Source of the DNA: Stercorarius parasiticus
Lineage: Eukaryota > Chordata > Aves > Charadriiformes > Stercorariidae
Direction of reading: 5' to 3'
Length of the DNA: 64,000 bases
NCBI GenBank assembly: GCA_013396915.1
Contig: VWZL01004639.1
Span: 252,458-316,457 of the forward strand
Shown piece after piece: positions 1 to 11,982 of the stretch. Both the position numbers and the translations under genes were made by a program. Below the pieces are notes generated by a model. The model searched no databases. It was given only the letters and a program-made list of their open reading frames with translations, and was not told the origin of the DNA. The first letter of the stretch is position 1; each line of letters begins with the position of its first letter.

Positions 1-440
1 CCATAGACTTATGTGCGTCTAGGTGCAGAAGCAGATCATTGACTACTTCCTCCTGGATTATGGGTGGGTTGTTCTGCTCTCCATCCTTATCTTCCAGCTC
101 CGGAGGCTGAACACCCTGGGGATAGCTGGTCTGACTACTGAAGATGGAGGCAAAGAAGGCATTAAGTACCTCAGCCGTCTCCTCGTCCTTGGTTGCAACT
201 TTCCCCCCTGCATCCAGTAAGGGATGGAGATTCTCCCTGGCTCTCTTTTTGTTGATGTATTTATAAAAACTTTTTTTGTTGTCCTTGATGTTAGTGGCCA
301 AGTTGAGCTCCAGCTGGGCTTTTGCCTTCCTAATTTTCTCTCTGTATAACCTAACGAGATCTCTGTACTCCTCCTGAGTTGCCTGTCCCTTCTTCCAAAG
401 GTGGTAAACCCTCCTTTTATTCCTCTCAGCCTTGCTATCA
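1..440 (-). mobile_element. CR1 LINE, internal ORF2 fragment, recent copy
   Basis: Read on the minus strand this matches the part of CR1 ORF2 between the endonuclease and reverse-transcriptase core. An uninterrupted frame of about 146 codons runs from near 439 to the window edge, with motifs such as RRVYHLWKKG, KAKAQLELNLA, KSFYKYINKKR and AEVLNAFFASIF. It lacks an in-frame ATG over most of its length, so start-based ORF calling picks a different, meaningless frame here. The absence of stops suggests a relatively young insertion. It is 5' truncated or interrupted near 440 and continues beyond position 1. CR1 is the dominant non-LTR retrotransposon of birds; this piece alone cannot be active. 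Confidence 0.93.
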
Positions 441-3400
441 CACTTTCTTAATGCTGCAGATTGAGCAGTGGGGGGAAAAATCAGGATTATTTTGTGCAAA
501 AAGGCATTATTTTTGCAGTGTAAATGTCTTCGTTAGTGGATTTTCTCTGTTAGGAGGAATGCACTTGGTTGTACCATGCAGTACGCATTTTTGGACACTT
601 CTGATGACCTCCAGGCCACAGTGACACACAGCGTGGTTGCTCTCTGGATCGTGGAGAGATCTCCCCTGAGTTTGGCTGTGCAGGGCTGTTTGCATCCCCC
701 TGACTTTTGGAGCGGTTGGTAGGATGCAGCTGCTGCACACACTCAGAGCAAAAATTGAAAATCTCTCTTACCACTTCTGCAGCACAGACAGAAGATGGAT
801 TTGTAGCATCCCCACGAGGATGCTAGTCAGGCCAAATACAGACAAAATTCAAGCAGTTCGGGAAAACCTGTTTCTAAATGTCACGAAACAATTAAAACCT
901 GTTAGAAACCCTACAAAAGTAAACTCAGATTTTCCAAAGGCTTGAAGACAGCTCTTTTTTGTGTCATGTTGCCTGGATAGACCATGTTTTGCAGAAGGTA
1001 TTTAAAATGATCTTGTTAGCATGTTTTGAGAGAAGAAGTGCCAGATTAGATCAAATGAAGGAGGTGTTTTTAACACTCCTTGATAAATAGCCTTTAAAAT
1101 GAGTACTGACGAAAGCTGTTCAGAGCATGCACAGTCCTTCAAATAAAATCCTCTGCACTCTGGAGCAGAAAGAAAGAAAAAGACATTTTAATGCAGTTTA
1201 ATATGTAAAAAGGTTAAGTTAATGTCACATTTTTTCCTTGCTGTTTGCCTTTCTTCTCTTCTCAGTGGTCAATATGTAGGAACTATCTTGTATTAATGTA
1301 ACCTTTTCTGTATTTCAGTGAATTAAAATATTTTTTTTCTCTGTAGGCAGTATGTAGGTGATTTGATAGTTCCCTCTTTTAATATAAAATCTTATGTGCA
1401 AATAACCTGGGAAAGCTTAAAAAAGGCCAGCATCTTGGTTATGTGACTGAAGGTGGGGAGAGAAACAAGTTTGCAAAAATTAGGTGCTCTGAAATTTACA
1501 TCAGAAAGTGTGAGACCAGAGGTAAAATGAATAGTTGCAGGAGCAGTGGGTTAATTATGTTCCATGCATTTGTGTCTTGTGGCTGACTGATGTATAACTG
1601 AATTACATTGCCTTTGCAGTACAAGCCCAGCGCTGATTAGCTAAGAAAAACAACACAGAAAAGTTGCCAACACTCTTACCCTAAGAAAAGCTTCAATTAG
1701 GCTTTACACTCATATCTGGGGAATTCATACGAAAGAGAAAACCTTGACTGAGGAGCGGTTCCCCATGTGTATCATAAGGTACAAATTCCTATTCTTAGTT
1801 TTCCTGCAGTTAAACGTTTATATCCTCCCCTTCCTTCCCCTTGCCCATGTAGATTCTCTGATGTCTGATATGGGAGGAAACCATGCTGTACGCTTTCTCT
1901 CTGTCCAAACATTCAAACGTGCTCATTCTCTCCTCTTTCCTATTGTGGAGTAGATTTTTAGATATTGTGGGGCTATTTATGCCTTTTTTAAATCCAGTGA
2001 TTGTTTAAGGGGAGCTTAGGTATACCCACATATTGAAGATGCACCAAGGTGAGGCCAGAGGTAAGGGTAAGCACAGAAACAGGTCCCGAAAGAACCCAGT
2101 GCTTATCATATGGGATCCTCATTGCTCCCTTTCCAGGATCAGGGATAAAACCGCAGTTTTATACCATGCGTAGCATTTCTCTGTAGTTCTCTTCTGGGCC
2201 CTTCCAAGTTTATCTGCGGTCTCCAAACTGGAGATATTACTAAGGTAAGGGGTAGGCAGAGCAGATCAAAATGAAAACATTCTTCCCATGTGGGAGAAAC
2301 ACTTTATTAATAAAGTTCTCAGAACTAGACCTTTGCCTTTTTGTAACATATCAGATTTGCGACTCACAGTTAGCTTGGATTCCAAGATTATCCCCAGCAG
2401 TACTGTCTAGACAGTTATTCCCCATTTTACATTGTGCATCTGATTTCTCTGCCCTACGCTCGTGCACCTCAGTGAATTTTATCAGATTGACTGCTTTAGT
2501 ATGAAATTTTAATTTTAAAATCTAATTCAGCGCCTCAAAGTCCTTTTAAACACTCTATGAATAGTGGCATCTTGACATTAGCCAATTTTATATTCTTATT
2601 TATCAATAGGTCTGCAATTATTAATAAAATTATTGAATTGAGCTGGTTTCATTCCAGACCCCTCAGAACCACATTTGTATTTTCACACTTGTAATTACTG
2701 TTCGGGAGCAAGCCATTCAGAGCAGCCTCTGAGAGGGGTTATTTTCACAAACCACATCACAGTGATTCCACCTAAAGTCTATTTCCCCATCCTGTTTCTG
2801 TGAAATTCATACAAAATGGTGTTGAAAGGTGAAAAGAAGATACCTTGTACATTCTCCTTCCCCTTTTTCCACAAAGACATCAAAATGAAAATCAGAAATA
2901 AGACATGAAAATTAGACTGATATGAACAAGATTTGCTTTCCACAATTTACATGTTGGTGAATTTTTTCAACTTTTTGATAACTTGTCACAGATTATTTCT
3001 GAGAAGGAAAGTTACAGGAACTTTTCTCTATTATTTGACTTTAAAAATAGGGAATATGTTTTCCTTTCTCTAGTCTGCTACTAACCTTCTTGTCCCCTGT
3101 GAATTCTTGGACATAATTTCTAATAGTCTAGAAATTACTTTCTCTTAGTCATTGAGCCCACGTGAACATCAACAGGTTCAGTTGACTTGAATCTAAGTAT
3201 GCTTGATTCTGATTTATACTAATTTCTCTTTGTTGAAGTTTACGGTCCTTCTGAACACCTCAATGAAGACTGAAACAAAGCAGCACTGAATATTTCAGCC
3301 CTCTCCACATTCTCAGCAAGCAATGGAACTCTTTTTTCTTATTCTTCATATTTCTTCTAATATATTTATGTTACCTTTTCTTGTTAACTTTTATACTTCC

Positions 3401-3974
3401 CTTGCAGACTGCTTAGATATAGTTCTGACACATTTAATCTTCCTTCTGCATCTAGCGGGACACCAGCCACCTAACAGGTGTTGCAGCATCAAGCTTTGAG
3501 TGTTGAAATGTTTTATTGGGTATGACCCTGTGGCATTTTCTCCTTTCATGGAAAGTGACACGTTTGAATATCAGACCATTATTTTTAAGAGGCATTTCAT
3601 CAAGCTGTCTTCTGTGGAGATATAAAGCTTTTCAGCTGAAACTCCAGAATATTTTAAAAGATAAACTTCAATGTAGCAACATTATCATTTTGCATGGCAT
3701 TTAGGTCCTCTGTCGTTTTACACTTCATGGATTTCATTTTTGTCAAGAAATTAACAGGAAAAACAATTCCTCACATCTGGAGAGCTAACCATCCCTAAAT
3801 GATACCTTCAACTCCCGTGCCATTCAGGTACAATTTTTGCCTGACAGCCTGAGAGGATACACGCATCCTAATGACCAAGTTTTAAATCCACAAATAGCAG
3901 GGAAAACGTTTGAGAGCACCGCCCTTGAAATCCAATATTTTAATCTCACGAAGCCACAGGCTGCCTTTGGCTCT

Positions 3975-4265
3975 TTGGAACACGCTTTAATTTGAAGGTA
4001 TCGTTACACGGGGTCCGTGCGTGGAGCCGCAATGAATGCATCCCTTGGCAAGGCTGGAAGCTGTTCGGTAGCCAGTCATGCGAAATGAGCCGACGGACTC
4101 CTTCCCACTCCCAATGGGCAGGCCCTGCATTGCGGGACACCCCCCGAACTGGCATCAGCTCTGATTTGTAACCTTCCTGTCAGTCTTCGTCAAAGACTAC
4201 AAAGCCGGAGTGATCCGCCTCCACACCCTTCATATGTTCCCACCAGCGCAAGGTTGAAGCGCGTT
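3975..4265. promoter_or_regulatory. Second intronic CpG cluster
   Basis: About 18 CpG dinucleotides were hand-counted in 290 bp, with a CCAAT motif near 4112-4116, inside an otherwise CpG-poor intron. No coding family is recognised; the open frame 3946-4155 on the minus strand is unsupported. It may be an unmethylated regulatory element, a small promoter or a relic of foreign sequence. Confidence 0.35.
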
Positions 4266-6429
4266 GGTCAGCCAGCATGGGAAGCTTGCACGGCTGCTGC
4301 CTGAGCTGTACTCATTCTGAAGAAACAGGCGCTTTGCAGCTATGAATCTGGCATTTTTACACACAGTGATTTCGAATTGTGTTTCTTTCTTTCTACAGGC
4401 TGAATTTCCATGCTGTTTGGGATAAATGCCTACCCAAATCCACAGGTTGTCCTCCTGATCCAAGGGCATTTGATAAAGAGGATGCTCCTCTATTATATTC
4501 TTACAATGTGCAAGCACAAAGTAAACATGGAATGCTTCCCCCCTCCTTAATGTTTTTAAAGTTGAATATTAATGATTTAAATGTAATTATGAAAGTAGTT
4601 TGTGTGTATGGGAAATGTCTCTTATAAAAATCTGTTTCAGTTTAAGTTAATTCAAACGCTCCATCCATGCATAAGAACAACTGAGCTATAAAATCGGGCA
4701 GCGTGTTTTCTGGCAATAATGAGAAGTTAATATTCCTAAGGAGTGTTTAAGTGACATCACTATTGATGGGTTAATTAGAAAGAAAATTGTAAAGCTTCTC
4801 CAAATCATTAGAGTGCCCCTAGTACATGTGAGTTTAGCTGTGGAGTCTTTTTTCTGGCCATATTTTATAGTAATTATTACATGTCTTGTTAAAAAAACCC
4901 AACCATACATATAAACAGAATTTCAGAAGCAGGCTAAATCAGAAGGAAATACATATAGCTTTAATGTATCAAGGAGGTTTTTCCTTGCTCAGATGTACTT
5001 TTAAACTACTGATGGTAGCCTTGTGTACGTTTGCCTCCGTCAGTGCGTAAGGAACGGTCTCTAAGCAGGTGTATAGTTCCCGCTTGCATGAAATGAAATT
5101 AATTGTGCATGCACATTTTCATTCTATGTTAAATGAGGAAATCTAATGATAAAAGCTGCCTCAAATGATTTGTGCAGAGGGCATTGCTATCTGTCATTTT
5201 ATTAATGCATTCTATAATTAAACCTCAGGAAAGAGACTAATTACACTTAATTCCTTTTATATGGGCATTCTATTTTTATAACTGAAACATTTTTTGCATA
5301 TTATTTGTTGCTGTTGTTATTGTTAATGAGTCCAAAAGGCTGAGAGATTGTCTGTACTTGGAGGCTGAACAGCAACTCCAGAATATCTATTTTGGTGAAT
5401 TTCCAAGTCCTGTCAAGCCCTAATATTGTTGCCTGGAATTAGGCACAGGCTGAATATCTTCTGTGCATATTTCCTTATGGCAGAGAATCTGTACTGCCTG
5501 GAAATCCTAGGTGTAACATGCGGCCTGAGCAAAGCTATGGGATATTTCTAGTCTCAGACTCCTTCCAGTGGATTTTGGGTATGTGAGCTTGGGTGTCTCA
5601 GTGAGAGACACAGCATTTCTCTTTGGAGGAATTACACTAACGTAGCCCATGCAACTTTTGAAGCAACCACCCATGAAAGTTTGGAGTCACAAACTTTTTT
5701 TTCTGTGACCAACCAGCTGTTCAAGCAGCTGCCACTTCTTACCCCTGGAAACGCCCCACTCCTTGTTCCTGCAGAACATGGGGAGGAGAAGGGCCATAGG
5801 ACAAGGACTGAGCTGGAGCAGAGCACAAAATGGCTTTCACACCACCCCTCAGCAGATGTTCTAGCTTTTTTTCTTTTCACTTTTTCACCTTTTCCTGAGA
5901 GACGGAGAAATTTTAAAAGTGCTGTTACAAAAAGAGAGCTTGGAAAGTGGAAAACGTGCATGACCAAGTGCAGGAGAAAGAAATGGAGTTTGCAGTGGTG
6001 GGTGGCTGACAAGACAGCAAAGTGGACTTCTGGTCCTACAGCAGACTTGATGCCTTCTGCAGCATTGCTGCAAAATAATCCATGTATAGGTGAATTAAAG
6101 GTGTGAAAGATAAAAGGAAAATTCATTCTTACTGGAGTTAATTGATATACTGTTACTTTTTTAAAATAGAGCTAGGATGACTCGTTGTGGCCTAATGTAA
6201 CACTAATAGCACATACTATCTATTTAACCACTACAATCATTGATAGGAACCAGTAAAGACTGTTAAAAAGGAAGAAGAAAATTTTCTGGTATCTTCTTGA
6301 TGGTCTCAGCCAGTTCCCATTACGCAAAAGCAAAGCAAATTCAAGACTTGACAAGTCGATTTTATAGATCCTACATAGAAGCCTAGGCACAGATGTTCAT
6401 GGAGACTGCTTCGTCCACAGTTGCATCCA

Positions 6430-8260
6430 CACAGGAAAACAGAAAAGAACATAAACTCTGACAAGTTAAACATAAAACTGCTAAAAGATTTTGAGGAGGA
6501 AAAATGCTAAAATATAGGAGCTAAGAATATACTTTCGAACATACCAGAGGTGCGGAGCCTGTCAGAGAACTAAGATGTAAAAAGATAGTTTGGGTGCAAG
6601 GCAGAAAAGACCGCAGGAAATAGATGGATTCTTTGCACTGATGTTCACTGAAGAGGAGGGCAGAAAACTCCTGCGGAGGGTCTGCTCGCCACAGGGGTGA
6701 GTCTGAGGAACTGACTCCAATGGCAGGGTCAGTGGCGAAGGTTTTAAAACAAACTGATGAAACAGATAGTAAGAAAGCACCAGAAGTAGATGGCTTTCAT
6801 TCTCAACTCTAAAGGAATTTGGATATGAAGCTGCTGAACTAGTAGCTACACGATGTAATCTACTGCCTAAATCAGTAAATTGCTGAGCAGCAGAAGAATG
6901 GGAAGTGGCAGGAGTGACACCAGTCTTTAAGGACGATCCCGGAAAGTAACCAAGCGAGTCTCATGTTCAGTTGAGCAACGGAAGGAAGCAATAAGGATGG
7001 TGAGGGTTAGTTGGCAGATGGATAATGATGATATAGTGGGGAAGGGTCAGTGTGGCTATTGTGGAGGGAAGTCATTCCTCACAGATCTATTGCAGGTCAC
7101 TGGAGCTGTCAATGGCTATATAGATAAATGTGATCTGGTTAGTATACTGACATTTTCAGAAAGCTTTTAACAGTAAAGCCTTCAGTATAGGCTCGGCTGT
7201 GGGGTAAGAAAGAATAGGGTCTTCTAGGTAAGAGATTAAATTTGAGGAAAAAATTGCTTTATATAAGTGGTCAATTTTTGCATTCAAAAGACCTTACCGT
7301 AGTGATTATTCTGTTCTGCGTATTTGTAAATGGCATGGTGAAGAGGTGGAAGACTGGGGTGATAAGACTTGCAGGCAACACAATATCATACATGATTATC
7401 AAATCTAAATTTAACACTAAAAGCTGTAAAAAGATAGCACAATACTGTGTGTTAAAGCAGCAGGTGAAATTCAGTGGTGGTAAGTGCTAAGTGCTAAGTA
7501 CAGTACATGTGGAAAACTACATACACAATCACTCTAAATAAACCATTACTCCCGAAGAGACAGATCTCATAGTCCTTGTGGTTAGCTCGCTGAAAATGTC
7601 AGCCCAGTCAAAAAAGCAAACAGAATATTAATTATTAGGGAAAGAATAGAGTACAAAGGAGAAACTATGTCTTTTAGGAGCACCAGTATCCTGAAAACTG
7701 CAGATCGTTGCAGTGCTTCCACTGCATTCATTCCAAATGAATGTGATGAACGGAGAAATGGTTCGGAGGAGGCCAACGGGGCTCGTCAGGGGTAAAGATC
7801 AGCTCCCTTATGAGGCAAGATGAAATAGACCGGTAAGCTTCAGGTGGATATGATATAGGTCAATAGAATAAGTAATGCTATGGAGAATAAGGAAGCAATC
7901 ACAAGATTATTATGTTGTAGCTGCAAACAAAAAAAGTAGCTTTTTTTCAAACAATGCAAGTCTTTAGCTTTGGAATCTATTGATATAGTAAATCAGGAAT
8001 CTCAAAAGCATGAACAAATTCAAACAAACCGTTAAAAAAATAGTCCAAGATACTAAATGTGAAAATTCTAGCTTAAAAGAAATATGTAAACTGCTGATTG
8101 CCAGGGGCTTGGATGTTATTATACCCAGTGAAGAATTATTGCAAACTTGTCCTATGTTCCTTTCCTAAGCATCCTCTATTTGTCCTTGTTGGAGTGAGGA
8201 TATTGGGCTGGGTGCACCGTAGGAATGGGTCTAATATCTGTATCCTTTTACCTTCATAGG
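6430..8260 (+). mobile_element. Ancient CR1 (L3-like) LINE, decayed ORF2 and 3' tail
   Basis: Blocks along the plus strand follow the order of an old CR1 ORF2. They are a segment near 6640 like the pre-RT region (ATGTTCACTGAAGAGG), a segment near 7034-7080 encoding GQCGYCGGKSFLTDLL-like RT motifs, a segment near 7350-7490 aligned with the RT catalytic region, and near 7600 the AQSKKQTEY-like thumb region. The tail near 8190-8250 (ggatattgggctgggtgcac) resembles the 3' end of reptile/bird CR1-L3 elements. The frame is broken in many places. Where the two catalytic aspartates of the FADD box are expected the sequence reads LAGN, so the copy is long dead. Limits are approximate. Confidence 0.8.
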
Positions 8261-11200
8261 TGACCTCTCCCAGTTTCCACTTGTGGCGGTTTAGGAAGAC
8301 ACAGAAGAGAGTCTGTCTCTCTCATTCCTGTTGCTGGACAAAGTGTTTCAGTCACCAGAGCAGCATTATTTGGTGTGTTTATTTTTTTCTAAGACTCGAT
8401 TCTTAATTTTTTAAGGGCTACTTAATTTTTTAGACCTGAAAAACTTTAGAGATCTTCCATGAAATACAGATTCAAATATGGTACCTACCTGACAATTAAG
8501 TATTTTATTCTTAAAATTTCATACTAACCCATTTTTAGCAAGATTATTAACTCTTTCTTTTTCATAGCTGTCTCGAAGGATTTTGCTATTAGGCACAGAG
8601 TTACAAGGATGCCTTGAATGTATCAAACTGAGTACATTTTAAAAAGAATGATGTTAATTACATATGTGAGAGGAATATTCTTTCTCTTTACCTTTCTGCG
8701 AACAAATTCTAAAAAACACACACAGCATTTTGGAGAAATGCTGAATAATAGTTCACCTACAGTTAGTTCCCTCTCGATTTATTAAGCTTTTATACTGTCA
8801 AAATACATTCAGGATCCCCGAGGAGCTCAATTTGCATTTCTTTGTTGTGCAAATACAAGAATGTTGATCAGCTTTATGTCTGCATGTCCATATATTCTTC
8901 CCTGAGTTCTGCCAATTACACTAACCCGGCATCTTGCCACAGGCCAGCATATAGCTCGCATGCTCGAGTATCCCAGCTGAATTCCCAGAGTTCAGATCAA
9001 TCACACCCAGTCTCACTACAAGTGAGATTGGACAGTGATGTATGTAGTGGGGAATTGGCGTGTGAATGAGATTACCCCAAAGGGACATGCAATTTGGTGG
9101 GAAAGCATAGCTAACACCTTCCTGTACTGTTCAGATGGATCACAAATCACAGAATAAATGGATGGGACTAAGAATATCTTTGTCTTTGTGCTCCATTGTA
9201 ATGACTGTGTTGACATTCACTGAACGCTTACTATGAAGGTAAGATTTATATTATAGCATAAAGTAAGCCAGGTATTCCGGAGGTTTTAAGAGTAAGTGCT
9301 ACTTATGTAGAAAAGATCGGCTTCTTAACTGACATTTATCACTCTGTAGGCATTTGTCTTCCAGATGCGTGCGCAAGACCCTAGTCAAACAGAGGCTGGT
9401 GGAGCACTATATGCTCCTGGAGTGTTTTTCTGTCCCTTTTCTGTGGGCATAAGGTCAATATTTTATATCTAAATATTAGTGACTTTTCAGTGGGGTTTCT
9501 GATGGCCTTCTCAAGCCCTCACTCATGGTAAGAGTTCAGCAGCTGACTCCCTGCTGCTCCCAGCACACTGCCTGTGGAAGATCTTTTTGGCTCTTAGGAC
9601 CTACTGCTGCTCCTTCCACTTTTATGCTTGCTGTGACTACAGTAAAGTTGCAAGAGGCTTTCCAACAGCAATATCTACTTTTCTCCAATATTCTGAACAT
9701 ATGACTTCACTGCCTCTTAAGACCTAGATATTCGCATGGGTCGATATCTCACATTCTTCGGCTTTCTTTATGATCCAAAATAGGATCCAAAGTTTTTGCT
9801 ATGGCAAAAATTAAAGATTACGTTGGCCAACCCCTGGTTTATTTTTGGATGCAGTGATTGCTCTAAATGTTTGTAAAAGGTCATGACTGATCCCATTTCC
9901 TTGCTGCAGCTTTCTTGATTGTGTAAAGAAATGTTGCATCTGTCATCTACTACCTCTATTGTGTGACAACTTGCCTCCTATTTTTAATACTTTTTGCTCT
10001 AATCACCGTCAAGCTGAGCTGAGCTACTTCTTGCTTGCTGTACTTACTGACTGCAACCTCAGGTGAATTCCACTACAGAATGTAAGAAATAACCCTTTGA
10101 TGTGGGGTTAATCAATGATGGAGCATCCCAGACAGATGCTCTATTCTTTGCTAACAAGAAATCTAGGAGAGGCTCTATACCAGTGAGGAGCCAGTGCAAA
10201 TTGTGGGGTCTGCACGACAACATGCTCTTAAAGATCTCCATTTACTGTAGAGTAAGAAATCATTCATTCTTCCTTTTCAGCTTTTATTGGATGGTCTCTG
10301 ATAGGAACCAATCAGTTCTGTTGACGATCAGCACTTTTTCATATTTACCCCTTTCCTTTGGCAATAGGACTACAAGAAGCTGAGATAAACCTGCAGAGAC
10401 TCTGTTCTGGAGGGACTGAAGAAATGTAGCAGTAATGTGTGGACAGCAGAATCACAAAGATTAGGGGAAGGTACCTGTGTGTGAAGCTACAGGAACTGTA
10501 TGTGATTTCTGGTACAAAATTTGACCCTGGAATGGCAATCTCATAAAACTGTATACATGGTAACCCCACTATTTCTGCTTGGATTTTGTCTTCTCTGAGC
10601 TGCAAGGCAACAGCTACTAAAAATACATTTTAAAAAGAATGATGATACTTTACACATGATGATATGGGCTTAAAAGAAGTGTCTGTGGAAGCTGTATTAT
10701 GTTCAAGCCTCAGACAGGGAATGACTCCTTAATTGGTGGAAACGGATGACTTTGATCTTTTAAAAACTTAGAAATCAAGGTCTGCTAAAAATGGATACAG
10801 TGGTAAAGTGACTAGATGAAAACCAAACAAAATGTGTGTAACAACAAGCAATCAAAAAAGCTGAAATGGAAAAAACCCACGATGAACACAGAAGAAAAAG
10901 ACTTCTGCTTTGCGTGGTATAAAAGCCTTTCAATACACCGTAGGGACATAATTAACTAAAGCTGCTCTAAACTTTGCCCACTTTTCAGCTCTGCCTATCT
11001 ATCCACTGAACCCAGAATAGCTCAAGTGGTTTCTGGGTGCCTGACTTGAGACGCTCAGGAGTGTCCTGCTCCAGAGAGATAGATTTATATTCCCTTGTTA
11101 AACTCCACTGTTATATTTTACAGAGCCCAGATAGATAACTGCCTACATACTGCCTGTTCCTTTGAGAACCCTGAAGAGTCAGTCTTGATCCTAATTGATT

Positions 11201-11961
11201 TCTTCTGGGAGACATAGCAATAGCCAACTCTTACACAACACGCTACTGTTTAGAAGCCTGGCCTCTAGACTTTTCAAAAGGGACTTAAAATTATGTCTCC
11301 TATGGCTCAAGAGAGGGCTTTTATGTCAGGTTATGAGTTTCATAGGCACTCTGTCCCTCTTGATGCAAACAAGGATGCACAAGTAATCTTGTCAGAAGGA
11401 AAAAAAGAGAAGAAGTTGCCTGATGTTGTATTCAGGATGCTTACAAAGAGGGAAATGTCAGTTTTGAATGATGTCGAATGCTCATACATGGGTTTTGACA
11501 GCAGTTTCAAATGCCTTCCATGATCTGAAACTTCAGTTCTGTTTCCTTCCAAATAAGAGACAGGGTCCCTCTTGTCTGCCTACCTTTTTTGACCCTTGGC
11601 TCTTGAATACTGAATTCTCCCTTTTTGCTAGGAATAATTCTTGGTGTAGGTGGCTGAAGTTTCCTGGGTAACCACAAATAAGGTTGGTGTGAACTCTGTT
11701 ATCATGGGAAAGGACGAAATACACAAATTGTGCTGGTTTGCAGAATGCTGTGAGCCCACAGTATAGGTTGGTTACTGTTGTGGGTCTCACTGCACTCACT
11801 CGGCCAGCTAGAACAGACCAAGCAAGGCCACACAGATTCCATGCAAGGTCAACACGGAAGCTCACAATTGACTGGAGGAGCTTCCTGTCCCTTGTGCCTA
11901 TTTTTATCTCCAGCTGCATACAGCTGAAACAAAGGAGGGGCGGAGACAGCAGGAAAAGCAG

Positions 11962-11982
11962 CAAACAAACAAACAAACAAAA
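11962..11982 (+). repeat. CAAA microsatellite
   Basis: There are about five tandem CAAA units. Confidence 0.9.

Noticed and set aside
58..441. 127-codon minus-strand frame
   Set aside because: It is a shifted frame of the CR1 ORF2 fragment; the CR1 protein similarity is in another frame.
4379..4627. Plus-strand frame after a good acceptor-like tract
   Set aside because: No donor, family or promoter supports an exon; the acceptor-like tract alone is common in introns.
5632..6126. Overlapping 164- and 141-codon frames on opposite strands
   Set aside because: No recognisable domain, mirrored on both strands and low complexity; typical chance open frames in intron.
11533..11976. 147-codon minus-strand frame
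   Set aside because: No family recognised, no splice or promoter context, and overlapping plus-strand frames of similar size.
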